From an uncultured SAR86 cluster bacterium (GTDB lineage Bacteria; Pseudomonadota; Gammaproteobacteria; Magnimaribacterales; AG-339-G14), in NCBI GenBank assembly GCA_902596665.1, contig CACJUN010000001.1, positions 62,001-126,000 of the forward strand: a DNA stretch of 64,000 nucleotides. The letters run 5' to 3'. Position 1 is the stretch's first letter; the number at the start of each line of letters is the position of its first letter. The translations under genes and the position numbers were made by a program. This document shows positions 55,632 through 64,000 of the stretch, one piece after another. The notes under the pieces were generated by a model, which was not told the DNA's origin, did not search any database, and saw only the letters and a program-made list of their open reading frames with translations.

Positions 55632-56584
55632 TGTATTTGATTAGAGGTCAGTCCAACATAGAGCTTTTTAAAAAAAAGCATCCAGATGACTCATTCATTG
55701 CAACTATAGGAAATTTTGATGGCTTACATTTAGGCCATAAAGAAATTCTTAAAAACATGCTTTCAATTGCTAATAGAAAAAAGCTAAAGAGGATGGTTAT
55801 TTTTACTGAACCCCATGCAAAAGAATTTTTTGCTGAAGAAATATCTTCTGTTGAGGCACCACCAAGAATTTCCCCCTGGAGAGATAAATATTTAAGCTTA
55901 AAAAAGAATGGAGTTGATGTTGCTTTCTTTCTCAAGTTCAATACTAGCTTAAAAAGAATGACGCCTGAGATTTTCGCTCAAGACATCCTTGGTAATCTTC
56001 AAATTAAGTCACTGATGATTGGAGATGATTTCAAGTTTGGAAAGGACAGAAAAGGCGATTTTAATTTTCTTTCAAATTGGGGCAAAAAAAAAGGGATTGA
56101 AGTACTTAAAACAGATACATTTAAGGTTAAAGGCAAAAGAGTAAGCAGCACTCGAATAAGGGAGGTTCTATTAAATAATAACTTTGATGAAGCAAAAGAA
56201 CTTCTTGATAGACCTTATACCTTTTCTGGAAAGGTAGTTCGCGGAAATCAGCTAGGAAGAACAATAGATGTACCGACCGCTAATCTTTGGTTGCCTAAAA
56301 CAAATTTACCCATCAATGGAGTTTATGGAGTAAAAATTCAAATCAAAGATAGAAATTTTTTTGGCATTGCTAATATGGGTCTTCGTCCCACAATTGGAGG
56401 AACTATGCCTGTGCTTGAGGTACATATATTTAATTTTTCAGAAGATATCTATGGCCAAAGAATTCAAGTAGAATTTTGCTTTAAAGTAAGAGATGAAAAG
56501 AAATTTTCAGGTTTAGAAGAGCTTAAAGAACAGATAAAAAAAGATATTTCCTTCACGTTGAGCACATTTAATTCGATTCTATGA
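55631..56584 (+). CDS. ribF: Bifunctional riboflavin kinase / FAD synthetase
   Basis: 317 residues. N-terminal adenylyltransferase with IGNFDGLHLGHKEIL and STRIREVL, C-terminal flavokinase with GNQLGRTIDVPTANL and GVYGVKI. Makes FMN and FAD needed by SdhA, the GltD-like protein, and DadA. It overlaps ileS by 4 bases. Confidence 0.96.
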   Translation: MYLIRGQSNIELFKKKHPDDSFIATIGNFDGLHLGHKEILKNMLSIANRKKLKRMVIFTEPHAKEFFAEEISSVEAPPRISPWRDKYLSLKKNGVDVAFFLKFNTSLKRMTPEIFAQDILGNLQIKSLMIGDDFKFGKDRKGDFNFLSNWGKKKGIEVLKTDTFKVKGKRVSSTRIREVLLNNNFDEAKELLDRPYTFSGKVVRGNQLGRTIDVPTANLWLPKTNLPINGVYGVKIQIKDRNFFGIANMGLRPTIGGTMPVLEVHIFNFSEDIYGQRIQVEFCFKVRDEKKFSGLEELKEQIKKDISFTLSTFNSIL

Positions 56585-59340
56585 AAGATACCCTAAATCT
56601 TCCAAAAACTAAATTCTCCATGAAAGCAAATTTGGCTCAAAAAGAGCCAGATATTCTTAAATATTGGGAAGAAATAAATTTATATGATTCTCTCCAAGAA
56701 CAAAATAAGAATAAACCTAAGTTTACTTTTCATGATGGGCCTCCTTATGCAAATGGCCCCATTCATCTGGGTACAAGTATCAATAAAACTTTGAAGGATA
56801 TTGCCTGTAAATCTAGATTGCTATCTGGATATAACGTTTCTTTTGTTCCGGGATGGGATTGTCATGGATTACCTATAGAGTTGAATGTGGAACAAAAATC
56901 TGGGAAACCAAATATAGACTTACCAGCTAAAGACTTCAGGGCTAAGTGTCGTGATTATGCAAACCAACAAATAGCTATCCAAAAGAAGGATTTCAAGCGA
57001 TTAGGTGTTTTGGCTGACTGGAACAATCCTTATAAAACTATGGATTTTTCTTTTGAGGCAGGAATAATTAGAGCCCTTTCTGAGATTGTTAAATCAGGCC
57101 ATTTAGTTAAAGGAGATAAGCCAGTTTATTGGTGCCCTGATTGCAATTCTGCTCTTGCTGAAGCGGAAGTGGAGTACAAAGATAAATTGTCTGTTTCAAT
57201 AGATTTTCTATTTGAGGTGGAAACATCCGCAGTGAATAAAATTTTTAACACATCAGTGAAAGGTGATATAAAAACCTCCTTCCTTTCATGGACTACAACT
57301 CCTTGGACTATTCCTGGGAACGTTGCTTTATCAGTCAATTCAAATCTTGAGTATTCTTTAATGGAAGTTCAGATAGAGAATAAGAAACAGTGTCTAATTA
57401 TTTCCAAAGCATTAGTTGAAAGCGTTATGAAAAGATGTTCAATAACTGATTTTTCTACCTTGTCGACAATACCCGGATCAAACCTAGAGTCTATTGAAGC
57501 AAGGCATCCTTATTTTGATAGAAAGTCTACTGTCATATTGGGAGATCACGTAACTATTGAAATGGGTACGGGAGTTGTTCATACAGCTCCAGCTCATGGG
57601 CTTGAAGATTTTCATGCAAGTAACAAGTATAACCTCGAGATACTGAATTACGTTGGTCCGGATGGAACTTTTACCGATGATGCAAAAGATTTTTCTGGAA
57701 TGAATTTAGAGGAGGCAAATAAAAAATCAATAGAAATGTTGGAAGAAACTTCAAACCTTTTATCCAAAGAGTCTTATCAACATAGTTTTCCTCATTGTTG
57801 GAGACATAAAACGCCCCTATTTTATAGAGCGACACCGCAGTGGTTTATTTCTATGACAGCTGAAAACTTATTGCAAAATTCTATAAACTCGATTGATTCT
57901 GTAAATTGGATGCCAGATTGGGGTAAGTCTAGGATCACTAGCATGATGGAAGAGAGGCCAGACTGGTGTATTTCTAGGCAGCGAACATGGGGCGTCCCTA
58001 TCGCACTTTATTTACACAAGAAAACAGGAGAACTCCATCCAGATACATTATCAATCATGCAAAAGGTTGCTGATGAGGTTGAAAAGTCTGGAACAGATGT
58101 ATGGTTTGAGCAGAACCTAGAAACAGTCAATGTGGGAGAGGATTATGAGCCAGTAATGGATATTTTAGATGTCTGGTTTGACTCTGGTGTAACACATTAT
58201 TGCGTTCTTAATGAACAAAGAGGTTTATCACAACCAGCAGATTTATATTTGGAGGGATCTGATCAGCATAGAGGTTGGTTCCAATCATCTTTGCTAACAG
58301 GAATGACTATTAATGATCTGCCCCCTTTTAGAAATGTAGTTACTCATGGATTTGTCGTTGATAGTGAAGGAAAAAAAATGTCTAAATCACTAGGAAATGT
58401 TGTCTCTCCTCAATCTATTTGGAATCAAAAAGGTGCAGACATTTTAAGGGCTTGGGTTGCATCAACAGAATTTAGAAATGAGATGAATTTTTCCAATGAA
58501 ATTCTCGATAGAACCACCGACTCATATAGAAAAATAAGAAATACTATAAGATTTCTTTTAAGTAACTTATATGATTTCGACCAAAAAAATAATCTAGTAC
58601 AAAGTAAAGATCTTGTCGAATTAGATTTATTCATAGTCTCTAAAGCAATGAATATTCAAAAAGACATTGTAGCGGATTATGAAAACTTCGATTTTCACCT
58701 TGCTTTCCAAAAAATCCTTAACTTTTGTTCAAATGAGTTAGGTAGCTTTTATTTAGATATCATAAAAGATAGAGCTTATACGTCACATCAAGATGGTCCT
58801 GCTAGGAGATCTTCGCAAACGGCAATGTTTCATGTGCTTCAAATGCTCTTAAGGTGGGTTAGCCCAATAATAAGTTTCACTGCTGAGGAAGCATGGCAAG
58901 AGTTAAGTCATAATGGAAGGTCAATATTTGAAGAAGAATGGTACTTTCTAGATGATAATTTTGATATTGATCTAGATGTTTGGAATGATTTAATCAATTT
59001 AAAAGATGAAGTTAATAAAAAAATTGAAATTTTTAGGGAGAAAGGATCAATCGGCTCTTCTCTTGATTCAGAAGTTCATATTTCATGTAATGAGAATGAC
59101 TTTTTTAAATTTTCAAAATATGGCGATGAGCTTAAGTTTCTTTTTTTGGTTTCAAAAGTAACATTATTGGTTGCAGATGGAATAGAAGAAATTCAGATAG
59201 ATATCAATTTATCGAGTCATGAAAAATGCGAAAGATGCTGGCATCGATTGCCAGATTTGTCTCTTTATCAAGGCAGCAAAATTTGTTCAAGATGTTTGTC
59301 TAACCTGTCTTTTCCCGGGGAAGTAAGACTCTTGATATGA
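56581..59340 (+). CDS. ileS: Isoleucyl-tRNA synthetase
   Basis: Class Ia synthetase, 919 residues. HIGH motif in PYANGPIHLGTSINK, KMSKS in KKMSKSLGN, a full CP1 editing domain (about 190-400, with WTTTPWTIPGN), and the bacterial C-terminal zinc finger (CERCWH and CSRC). It overlaps lspA by 4 bases. Confidence 0.98.
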   Translation: MKDTLNLPKTKFSMKANLAQKEPDILKYWEEINLYDSLQEQNKNKPKFTFHDGPPYANGPIHLGTSINKTLKDIACKSRLLSGYNVSFVPGWDCHGLPIELNVEQKSGKPNIDLPAKDFRAKCRDYANQQIAIQKKDFKRLGVLADWNNPYKTMDFSFEAGIIRALSEIVKSGHLVKGDKPVYWCPDCNSALAEAEVEYKDKLSVSIDFLFEVETSAVNKIFNTSVKGDIKTSFLSWTTTPWTIPGNVALSVNSNLEYSLMEVQIENKKQCLIISKALVESVMKRCSITDFSTLSTIPGSNLESIEARHPYFDRKSTVILGDHVTIEMGTGVVHTAPAHGLEDFHASNKYNLEILNYVGPDGTFTDDAKDFSGMNLEEANKKSIEMLEETSNLLSKESYQHSFPHCWRHKTPLFYRATPQWFISMTAENLLQNSINSIDSVNWMPDWGKSRITSMMEERPDWCISRQRTWGVPIALYLHKKTGELHPDTLSIMQKVADEVEKSGTDVWFEQNLETVNVGEDYEPVMDILDVWFDSGVTHYCVLNEQRGLSQPADLYLEGSDQHRGWFQSSLLTGMTINDLPPFRNVVTHGFVVDSEGKKMSKSLGNVVSPQSIWNQKGADILRAWVASTEFRNEMNFSNEILDRTTDSYRKIRNTIRFLLSNLYDFDQKNNLVQSKDLVELDLFIVSKAMNIQKDIVADYENFDFHLAFQKILNFCSNELGSFYLDIIKDRAYTSHQDGPARRSSQTAMFHVLQMLLRWVSPIISFTAEEAWQELSHNGRSIFEEEWYFLDDNFDIDLDVWNDLINLKDEVNKKIEIFREKGSIGSSLDSEVHISCNENDFFKFSKYGDELKFLFLVSKVTLLVADGIEEIQIDINLSSHEKCERCWHRLPDLSLYQGSKICSRCLSNLSFPGEVRLLI

Positions 59341-59801
59341 AAATCTATCTAGGGATATTTATTTTTGCTCTTTTTACAGTCGATCAATTTTCTAAATATT
59401 TAGTTAGATTAAACTTTGAACTTTATCAATCCAAAAGCATCTTCAATTTGCTTGATTTTGTGTACATCCCTAATTACGGAGTAGCTTTTAATATCCTTAA
59501 TAATGAAAGCTTGAATCTAGGATTTGTATTTAGCTTGCTTGTCTTTTTAATCTGCCTTTACTTAGTTTGGTTGATATTTATAAATCAAGAAAGGCCTAAA
59601 AAAACTCAATTAATATCTTTGAGTTTAATTCTTGCAGGAGGATTTGGTAACTTGTTTGATAGGGTTTTTTTAGGATACGTGGTTGATTTTATTGCTATTA
59701 CATTCAACCCTTATGTATTCAATTTAGCCGATGTATTTATAACAATTGGAATAGTACTTTATCTGATAAATTACTTTAAAGTTAAGGAGCAAAATTTTTG
59801 A
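59337..59801 (+). CDS. lspA: Signal peptidase II
   Basis: Aspartyl membrane protease cleaving lipoprotein signal peptides. 154 residues and four membrane segments. The two catalytic aspartates are in FDRVFLGYVVDF and NLADVFI; NYGVAFNIL is the matching substrate-site motif. Overlaps ispH by 4 bases. fkpB, which stands between them in E. coli, is missing. Confidence 0.95.
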   Translation: MKIYLGIFIFALFTVDQFSKYLVRLNFELYQSKSIFNLLDFVYIPNYGVAFNILNNESLNLGFVFSLLVFLICLYLVWLIFINQERPKKTQLISLSLILAGGFGNLFDRVFLGYVVDFIAITFNPYVFNLADVFITIGIVLYLINYFKVKEQNF

Positions 59802-60739
59802 AAAGAGAGATTAAGTTAGCAAATCCAAGAGGATTCTGTGCTGGAGTAGACCGTGCCATTGAAATTGTAAATCAGGCATTATTGAAATTCGGTCCGCCAG
59901 TATATGTCAGACATGAGGTGGTTCATAATCGAAATGTTGTAGAAGATCTAAAATCTAAAGGAGCAATCTTTGTTGAACAAATTGATGAAATACCAGAAGG
60001 TGCAATAACTATCTTTTCTGCTCATGGGGTTTCTAAAAAAGTTGTCGATGATGCTGAAACAAAGAATTTGAATTATTTTGATGCAACATGCCCTCTGGTT
60101 ACAAAAGTTCATATGGAGGTCATCAGATATGCGAGGCAAGGCTTGGATATTATTTTAGTTGGGCACGATAACCATCCTGAAGTGGAAGGAACTCTGGGAA
60201 GATTTCCTCACGACTCAAAAGGTAAAATTTATTTAGTTGAGTCAGAAATCGATGCAAAAAATATAGAAATAGATCAGCCTTCCAAACTTGCTATGGTTAC
60301 TCAAACAACTTTATCTGTGGATGATACAAAATCGATTATAGATATTTTGAAAAAGCGTTTCCCTAAACTAATAAGCCCATCTTCTGATGATATTTGTTAC
60401 GCAACACAAAATAGGCAAGATGCTGTAAAGCAGCTCGCATTAGAAACAGAACTCATAATAATCGTAGGTTCAAACAACAGTTCTAATTCAAATAGACTAA
60501 AGGAATTATCAGAAAATTGTGGTGTAAAATCCATATTAGTTGATGATCCTAATGAGATAGCTCCTGAACAACTAGATGGAATTTTTAAATTAGGAATATC
60601 CGCTGGGGCTTCTGCTCCCGAGTCTTTAGTTCAAAGCATTGTTACAAAATGTCAAAAATTGGGATTCGAAATGTCTCAGGAACTGGACGGCTTAAAAGAA
60701 TCGGTAAATTTTAAACTTCCAAAAGAATTAGTATCATGA
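59798..60739 (+). CDS. ispH: 4-Hydroxy-3-methylbut-2-enyl diphosphate reductase IspH
   Basis: Last MEP-pathway step, producing IPP and DMAPP with a [4Fe-4S] cluster. 313 residues, TTG start. Cluster cysteines C14 in RGFCAGVDRAI, a second in DATCPLVTKVH and a third in DDICYATQNRQ, with VGSNNSSNS and SAGASAPE near the C-terminus. Confidence 0.97.
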   Translation: MKREIKLANPRGFCAGVDRAIEIVNQALLKFGPPVYVRHEVVHNRNVVEDLKSKGAIFVEQIDEIPEGAITIFSAHGVSKKVVDDAETKNLNYFDATCPLVTKVHMEVIRYARQGLDIILVGHDNHPEVEGTLGRFPHDSKGKIYLVESEIDAKNIEIDQPSKLAMVTQTTLSVDDTKSIIDILKKRFPKLISPSSDDICYATQNRQDAVKQLALETELIIIVGSNNSSNSNRLKELSENCGVKSILVDDPNEIAPEQLDGIFKLGISAGASAPESLVQSIVTKCQKLGFEMSQELDGLKESVNFKLPKELVS

Positions 60740-61974
60740 AAAGAATTGGTGTCGTAGGGTCAGGTATAGCAGGGATTACAACTGCTTATTCTTTAGCTAA
60801 AAGGGGTCATAAAGTTACGCTTATAGATGCCAGAAGATATCCTGCAATGGCCACCAGTTATGCAAATGGGGGCCAATTAAGCGCCAGTAATGCTGAAACA
60901 TGGAACACAACAAAAAATTTATTTAATGGAATAAAATGGATGTTCCAGAAGGATGCTCCTCTTCTCTTTAATCCAACCCCAAATATAAATAAGTACAAAT
61001 GGATGCTTGGATTTCTTGCAGCAACTTTTTCTGGTAAGCACAAATCTAATACCCTAAAAACAATAGATATGGCAAAAAAAGCTAGAGAGCATTACTTCAA
61101 AATTGCTGATGATGAAAAAATTGAATTTAATTTATTAAAAAAGGGACTACTTCATATTTACGATAATGAAAATGAATTGCAAGCTGCTAGAGAAAAAAAG
61201 AATTGGATTGAGCAAGATGGAATGGAATGGGATTATTTAGATCTTGATGAGATTGAGGACTTGGAGCCAGCATTCAAGACAGACAAAAATACAAAAAAAA
61301 TTGTCGGCGGTATTTATACAAAGTCAGATGCAAGTGGAGATATCCATAAATTCTGCGTGAATCTTCATAAGGTGCTTGAAGATAAATATAAACTCATTTC
61401 TAAATTTAATTCTGAGGTAGAAACAATTTATAAAGAGAAAGATTGTGTCATTGTTTCAATTTCTGATGGAAATATTACTGAAGGTTTGGAGTTTGATAAG
61501 GTGGCAATTTGTGCAGGTGTTGACACTCAAAAGTTTGCCAATGTGTTAGGCGATAGAATGCAAGTCTATCCAGTAAAGGGTTACAGCGTAACCATCAATC
61601 TAAATGATCAAGTTTCTCAAGAAGCTGCCCCTAAAGTTTCCCTGATCGATGATCCAGTAAAAATTGTTTCGAGTAGATTAGGCAATAGACTCAGGGTTGC
61701 AGGAACAGCAGAGTTAGCAGGATACAACAAAGATATTAGGCAAGACAGAGTCAGACCATTACTAAATTGGGTAAAAAAATATTTTCCAGATGTGAGTACT
61801 GAGAGCTACACACCTTGGGCAGGACTTAGGCCAATGACTCCAGATATGATGCCGCTTCTTTTTGAAAGCAATCTTGGAGATATTTTTTATAACACTGGTC
61901 ATGGGCATCTTGGATGGACACTTAGTGCAGAGACTGCAGAAATATTAGCTAAAAAAATATTAAATGAGACTTGA
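60736..61974 (+). CDS. dadA: D-amino acid dehydrogenase
   Basis: FAD-dependent quinone-linked oxidation of D-amino acids. 412 residues; GVVGSGIAGITTAYSLAKRG binding FAD, ATSYANGGQLSASNAETW, and the C-terminal PWAGLRPMTPDMMPL and GHGHLGWTLS motifs of DadA. With alr it could recycle D-alanine. It overlaps ispH by 4 bases and ampD by 11. Confidence 0.93.
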   Translation: MKRIGVVGSGIAGITTAYSLAKRGHKVTLIDARRYPAMATSYANGGQLSASNAETWNTTKNLFNGIKWMFQKDAPLLFNPTPNINKYKWMLGFLAATFSGKHKSNTLKTIDMAKKAREHYFKIADDEKIEFNLLKKGLLHIYDNENELQAAREKKNWIEQDGMEWDYLDLDEIEDLEPAFKTDKNTKKIVGGIYTKSDASGDIHKFCVNLHKVLEDKYKLISKFNSEVETIYKEKDCVIVSISDGNITEGLEFDKVAICAGVDTQKFANVLGDRMQVYPVKGYSVTINLNDQVSQEAAPKVSLIDDPVKIVSSRLGNRLRVAGTAELAGYNKDIRQDRVRPLLNWVKKYFPDVSTESYTPWAGLRPMTPDMMPLLFESNLGDIFYNTGHGHLGWTLSAETAEILAKKILNET

Positions 61975-62506
61975 AAAAGGCTGGTTGGATAAAGCAAACA
62001 GATGTCCTTCTCCTAATTATGATGTCAGATCCAACGAAGAGATAGATTTAATTGTGATCCATTCTATAAGTCTTCCACCGGGAATTTTTGGCAATAGCTT
62101 TGTAGAAGATTTTTTTCAAAATAAACTTGACCATTCAAAAGACAAATATTTTCAAGAAATAAAAGATTTGAAGGTATCAAGCCATTTTTTGATAAAAAGA
62201 GATGGAGAAATTACCCAATTTGTTTCAATTTTAGACAGAGCTTGGCATGCAGGGGTTTCGAGTTTTGAAGGAAGAGAAGATTGTAATGATTACTCAATTG
62301 GAATTGAGCTTGAAGGCACTGATGTTGATTCTTTTGAAGAGAATCAATACGAATCCCTGGTATCTCTTACAAGCACCTTAATCTCAGAGCTTCCAAAAAT
62401 CACTCTCGATCGAATTGTTGGACATAGTGATATAGCTCCAGGAAGGAAATCTGATCCAGGAAAAGGGTTCGATTGGGATAAATTTAAAGATAGAATAATC
62501 AAATAA
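61964..62506 (+). CDS. ampD: 1,6-Anhydro-N-acetylmuramyl-L-alanine amidase AmpD
   Basis: Cytoplasmic zinc amidase of peptidoglycan recycling. 180 residues; the first zinc histidine is in VIHSISLPPG, the others in VGHSDIAPGRKSDPG (His and Asp). No signal peptide, as expected. It is followed, after yajQ, by an ampG-type permease that imports its substrates. Confidence 0.94.
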   Translation: MRLEKGWLDKANRCPSPNYDVRSNEEIDLIVIHSISLPPGIFGNSFVEDFFQNKLDHSKDKYFQEIKDLKVSSHFLIKRDGEITQFVSILDRAWHAGVSSFEGREDCNDYSIGIELEGTDVDSFEENQYESLVSLTSTLISELPKITLDRIVGHSDIAPGRKSDPGKGFDWDKFKDRIIK

Positions 62507-62988
62507 TGCCTTCTTTTGATATCGAATCCAAAGTTGATCAACATGAGCTGACCAATGCCATAGATCAAGCTAATAGAGTTATTGGAAACAGATTTGATTT
62601 CAAAGGCACTGATTCTGAGATTCTTCAAAATGAAAATAAAATTACTTTGAAGTCTCAACAATCTTTTCAAATTGATCAAATGCTTCCGATATTGAAAGAA
62701 TCTCTCGCCAAAAGAGGTATTGATATTAAATGTCTTTCTGAGGATGCAACAATTGAATCCAATAACCAAGCATCAAAAGAGATTATTGTTAATGAAGGCA
62801 TCTCTCAAGATATTGGTCGGATGATAAATCAAGCTGTTAAATCCTCAAAAATCAAAGTTCAGTCTTCCATCCAAGGGGATACGGTTAGAATTTCTGGAAA
62901 GAAGAGGGATGACTTGCAATCAATTATGGCTGAAATTAAATCGCTTGATATTGAGCTGCCTTTGCAATTTAAAAATTTTAGGGACTAA
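62506..62988 (+). CDS. yajQ: YajQ-family nucleotide-binding protein
   Basis: 160 residues, beginning with the family signature MPSFDIESKVDQHELTNAID and containing FDFKGTDSE. Members bind cyclic di-GMP or nucleotides in some species; the role here is unknown. The TAA stop and the ATG of the following gene share a base. Confidence 0.92.
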   Translation: MPSFDIESKVDQHELTNAIDQANRVIGNRFDFKGTDSEILQNENKITLKSQQSFQIDQMLPILKESLAKRGIDIKCLSEDATIESNNQASKEIIVNEGISQDIGRMINQAVKSSKIKVQSSIQGDTVRISGKKRDDLQSIMAEIKSLDIELPLQFKNFRD

Positions 62989-64000
62989 TGGCTTCATTTA
63001 GTCAATCTTTTCTGGCTTATTTTCAGAAGAAAAATCTACAAATTATATTATTGGGTTGTTTATCTGGGATCCCTTTAGGATTACTGATAGATCCTTTAAA
63101 TTATTGGCTCGCAGAAGCTGGTATTGAAAAGAGCACTATCGGTCTTTTTAGTTTGATTCTTATCGTCTACACAATTAAAGCTTTATGGGCTCCATTAATT
63201 GATAGATTAAGTTTGCCGATTCTCAATGGCTTGGGGCAGAGAAGAAGTTGGCTTATTTTTTCTCAGACTGTAACAGGCTGCTTTGTGATCTCATTAGGGA
63301 TGATTGATCCAAATTCAAATATCTTATTTTTTGCTTATATAGCTTTTTTCATAAGTATCTTTTCTGCAACCCAAGATATTTGTGTAGATGCACTAAGGAT
63401 TGAACTTGTTCAAAAAAAAGAGCTGGGAGAAGCTTCATCAGTTTATGTAATAGGTTATCGAATTGGAGCTGTTTTAATCTCTCAAGTTATCGGTTTATAT
63501 CTTGCTGAAATTTTTGGATTCCAGACTGCTTATGTTTTTCTTGGGTTATTTTTTATTGGCTTCTCTATTATTACTTTTTACTTTTTGGATGAGCCAGATA
63601 GGATTGCAAAACCCATGCAATCTCCATTCACAAACTTTGGTAAATGGCTTAAGGATAGTTTTCTTGACCCATATTTAGATTTATTTCTAAGGTATAAAAA
63701 TCATTTAATTATTTTGTTACTGGTTATGTTTACCTATAGATTGAGTGACATTTTTCTTGGCCCTATGGCAATGCCTTTCTATCAATTTCTTGGATTTACT
63801 AAGTCTGAGGTGGCTACCTATACAAATCTTTACGGTCTTTCCATGACGATTTCAGGAGGTTTATTTGGTGGCTTGTTAATTCATAGATTTGGAATTGCCA
63901 GCATGCTTATTGCGGGCTCAATTTTAGCTCCTTTGACTAATTTATTATTTTTACTTCTTAATAATGCAGGCAAAGATTTAAGCTTTCTTATCTTAACGAT
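62988..64000 (+). CDS. ampG: AmpG-type muropeptide permease, 5' part (runs off the window)
   Basis: MFS protein importing anhydromuropeptides. About 337 codons are present and the frame is open to the last base. LSGIPLGLLIDPLNYWLAEAG, KALWAPLIDRL, GQRRSWL and FSATQDICVDALRIE match the AmpG family closely. About ten membrane segments lie within the window. The 3' end is outside. Confidence 0.88.
   Translation, partial: MASFSQSFLAYFQKKNLQIILLGCLSGIPLGLLIDPLNYWLAEAGIEKSTIGLFSLILIVYTIKALWAPLIDRLSLPILNGLGQRRSWLIFSQTVTGCFVISLGMIDPNSNILFFAYIAFFISIFSATQDICVDALRIELVQKKELGEASSVYVIGYRIGAVLISQVIGLYLAEIFGFQTAYVFLGLFFIGFSIITFYFLDEPDRIAKPMQSPFTNFGKWLKDSFLDPYLDLFLRYKNHLIILLLVMFTYRLSDIFLGPMAMPFYQFLGFTKSEVATYTNLYGLSMTISGGLFGGLLIHRFGIASMLIAGSILAPLTNLLFLLLNNAGKDLSFLILT

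Overview
The window is a gene-dense, AT-rich stretch (roughly one third G+C by eye) of a gammaproteobacterial chromosome. Gene order follows classical gammaproteobacterial strings: dnaB-alr; pyrG-kdsA-eno-ftsB-ispD-ispF-surE-pcm; aspS-yebC-...-ybgC-tolQRAB-pal-cpoB; dapA-bamC-purC; isc-ndk-rodZ-ispG-hisS-yfgM-bamB-der; sdhCDAB-sucCD; murJ-ribF-ileS-lspA-ispH. Tiny intergenic gaps, stop/start overlaps, overlapping 3' ends of convergent genes, many TTG starts, and partners missing from conserved strings point to a streamlined marine lineage such as SAR86. That placement is inferred from gene content and order, not from a database search.

Layout: 1-9548 holds the dnaB 3' end, alanine racemase, an unassigned di-iron protein and the pyrG-to-pcm string. 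9579-13211 holds a small exported protein, 7Fe ferredoxin, pncC, SOS-controlled recA and an editing-domain-less prolyl-tRNA synthetase. 13248-21820 holds fmdB-aspS-yebC, then a PDDEXK nuclease in the place usually taken by ruvCAB, the Tol-Pal envelope operon, tRNA-Lys, crcB and hinT. 21821-27457 holds envelope protease bepA, perM, bcp and dapA-bamC-purC.

The most unusual part is 27454-35227. On the minus strand lies a 2-oxoacid:ferredoxin oxidoreductase (korA-korB) behind a GltD-like FeS flavoprotein. Its first 60 or so residues look like the N-terminal domain of tyrosine-recombinase integrases. Divergent to it is a reduced isc operon: iscS, iscU, a ferredoxin-IscA fusion, and iscX, with no iscR, hscB or hscA. 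The 229-bp region between the two operons, the largest gene-free stretch in the window, carries five copies of TGTACCT, two of them forming a perfect inverted repeat. Since sdhCDAB runs directly into sucCD without sucAB, the Kor enzyme is a candidate for the 2-oxoglutarate step of the TCA cycle, feeding SucCD and SdhCDAB. IscS/IscU/Fdx-IscA would supply clusters for it, for SdhB, IspG, IspH and the ferredoxins.

35244-47991 continues with ndk through der and the sdh-suc operon. 47994-50846 (minus) holds an MDR oxidoreductase, a 27-residue membrane peptide, tusA and a MATE pump. 50893-62988 holds a hexapeptide acyltransferase that seems to start at ATT, pdxB, a membrane desaturase, msrB, the murJ-ispH string, dadA, ampD and yajQ. 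The window ends inside an ampG-type muropeptide permease. Several operon-first genes have a -10 box only 6 to 9 bases from the start codon, suggesting leaderless mRNAs. No CRISPR array, IS element or prophage was seen.
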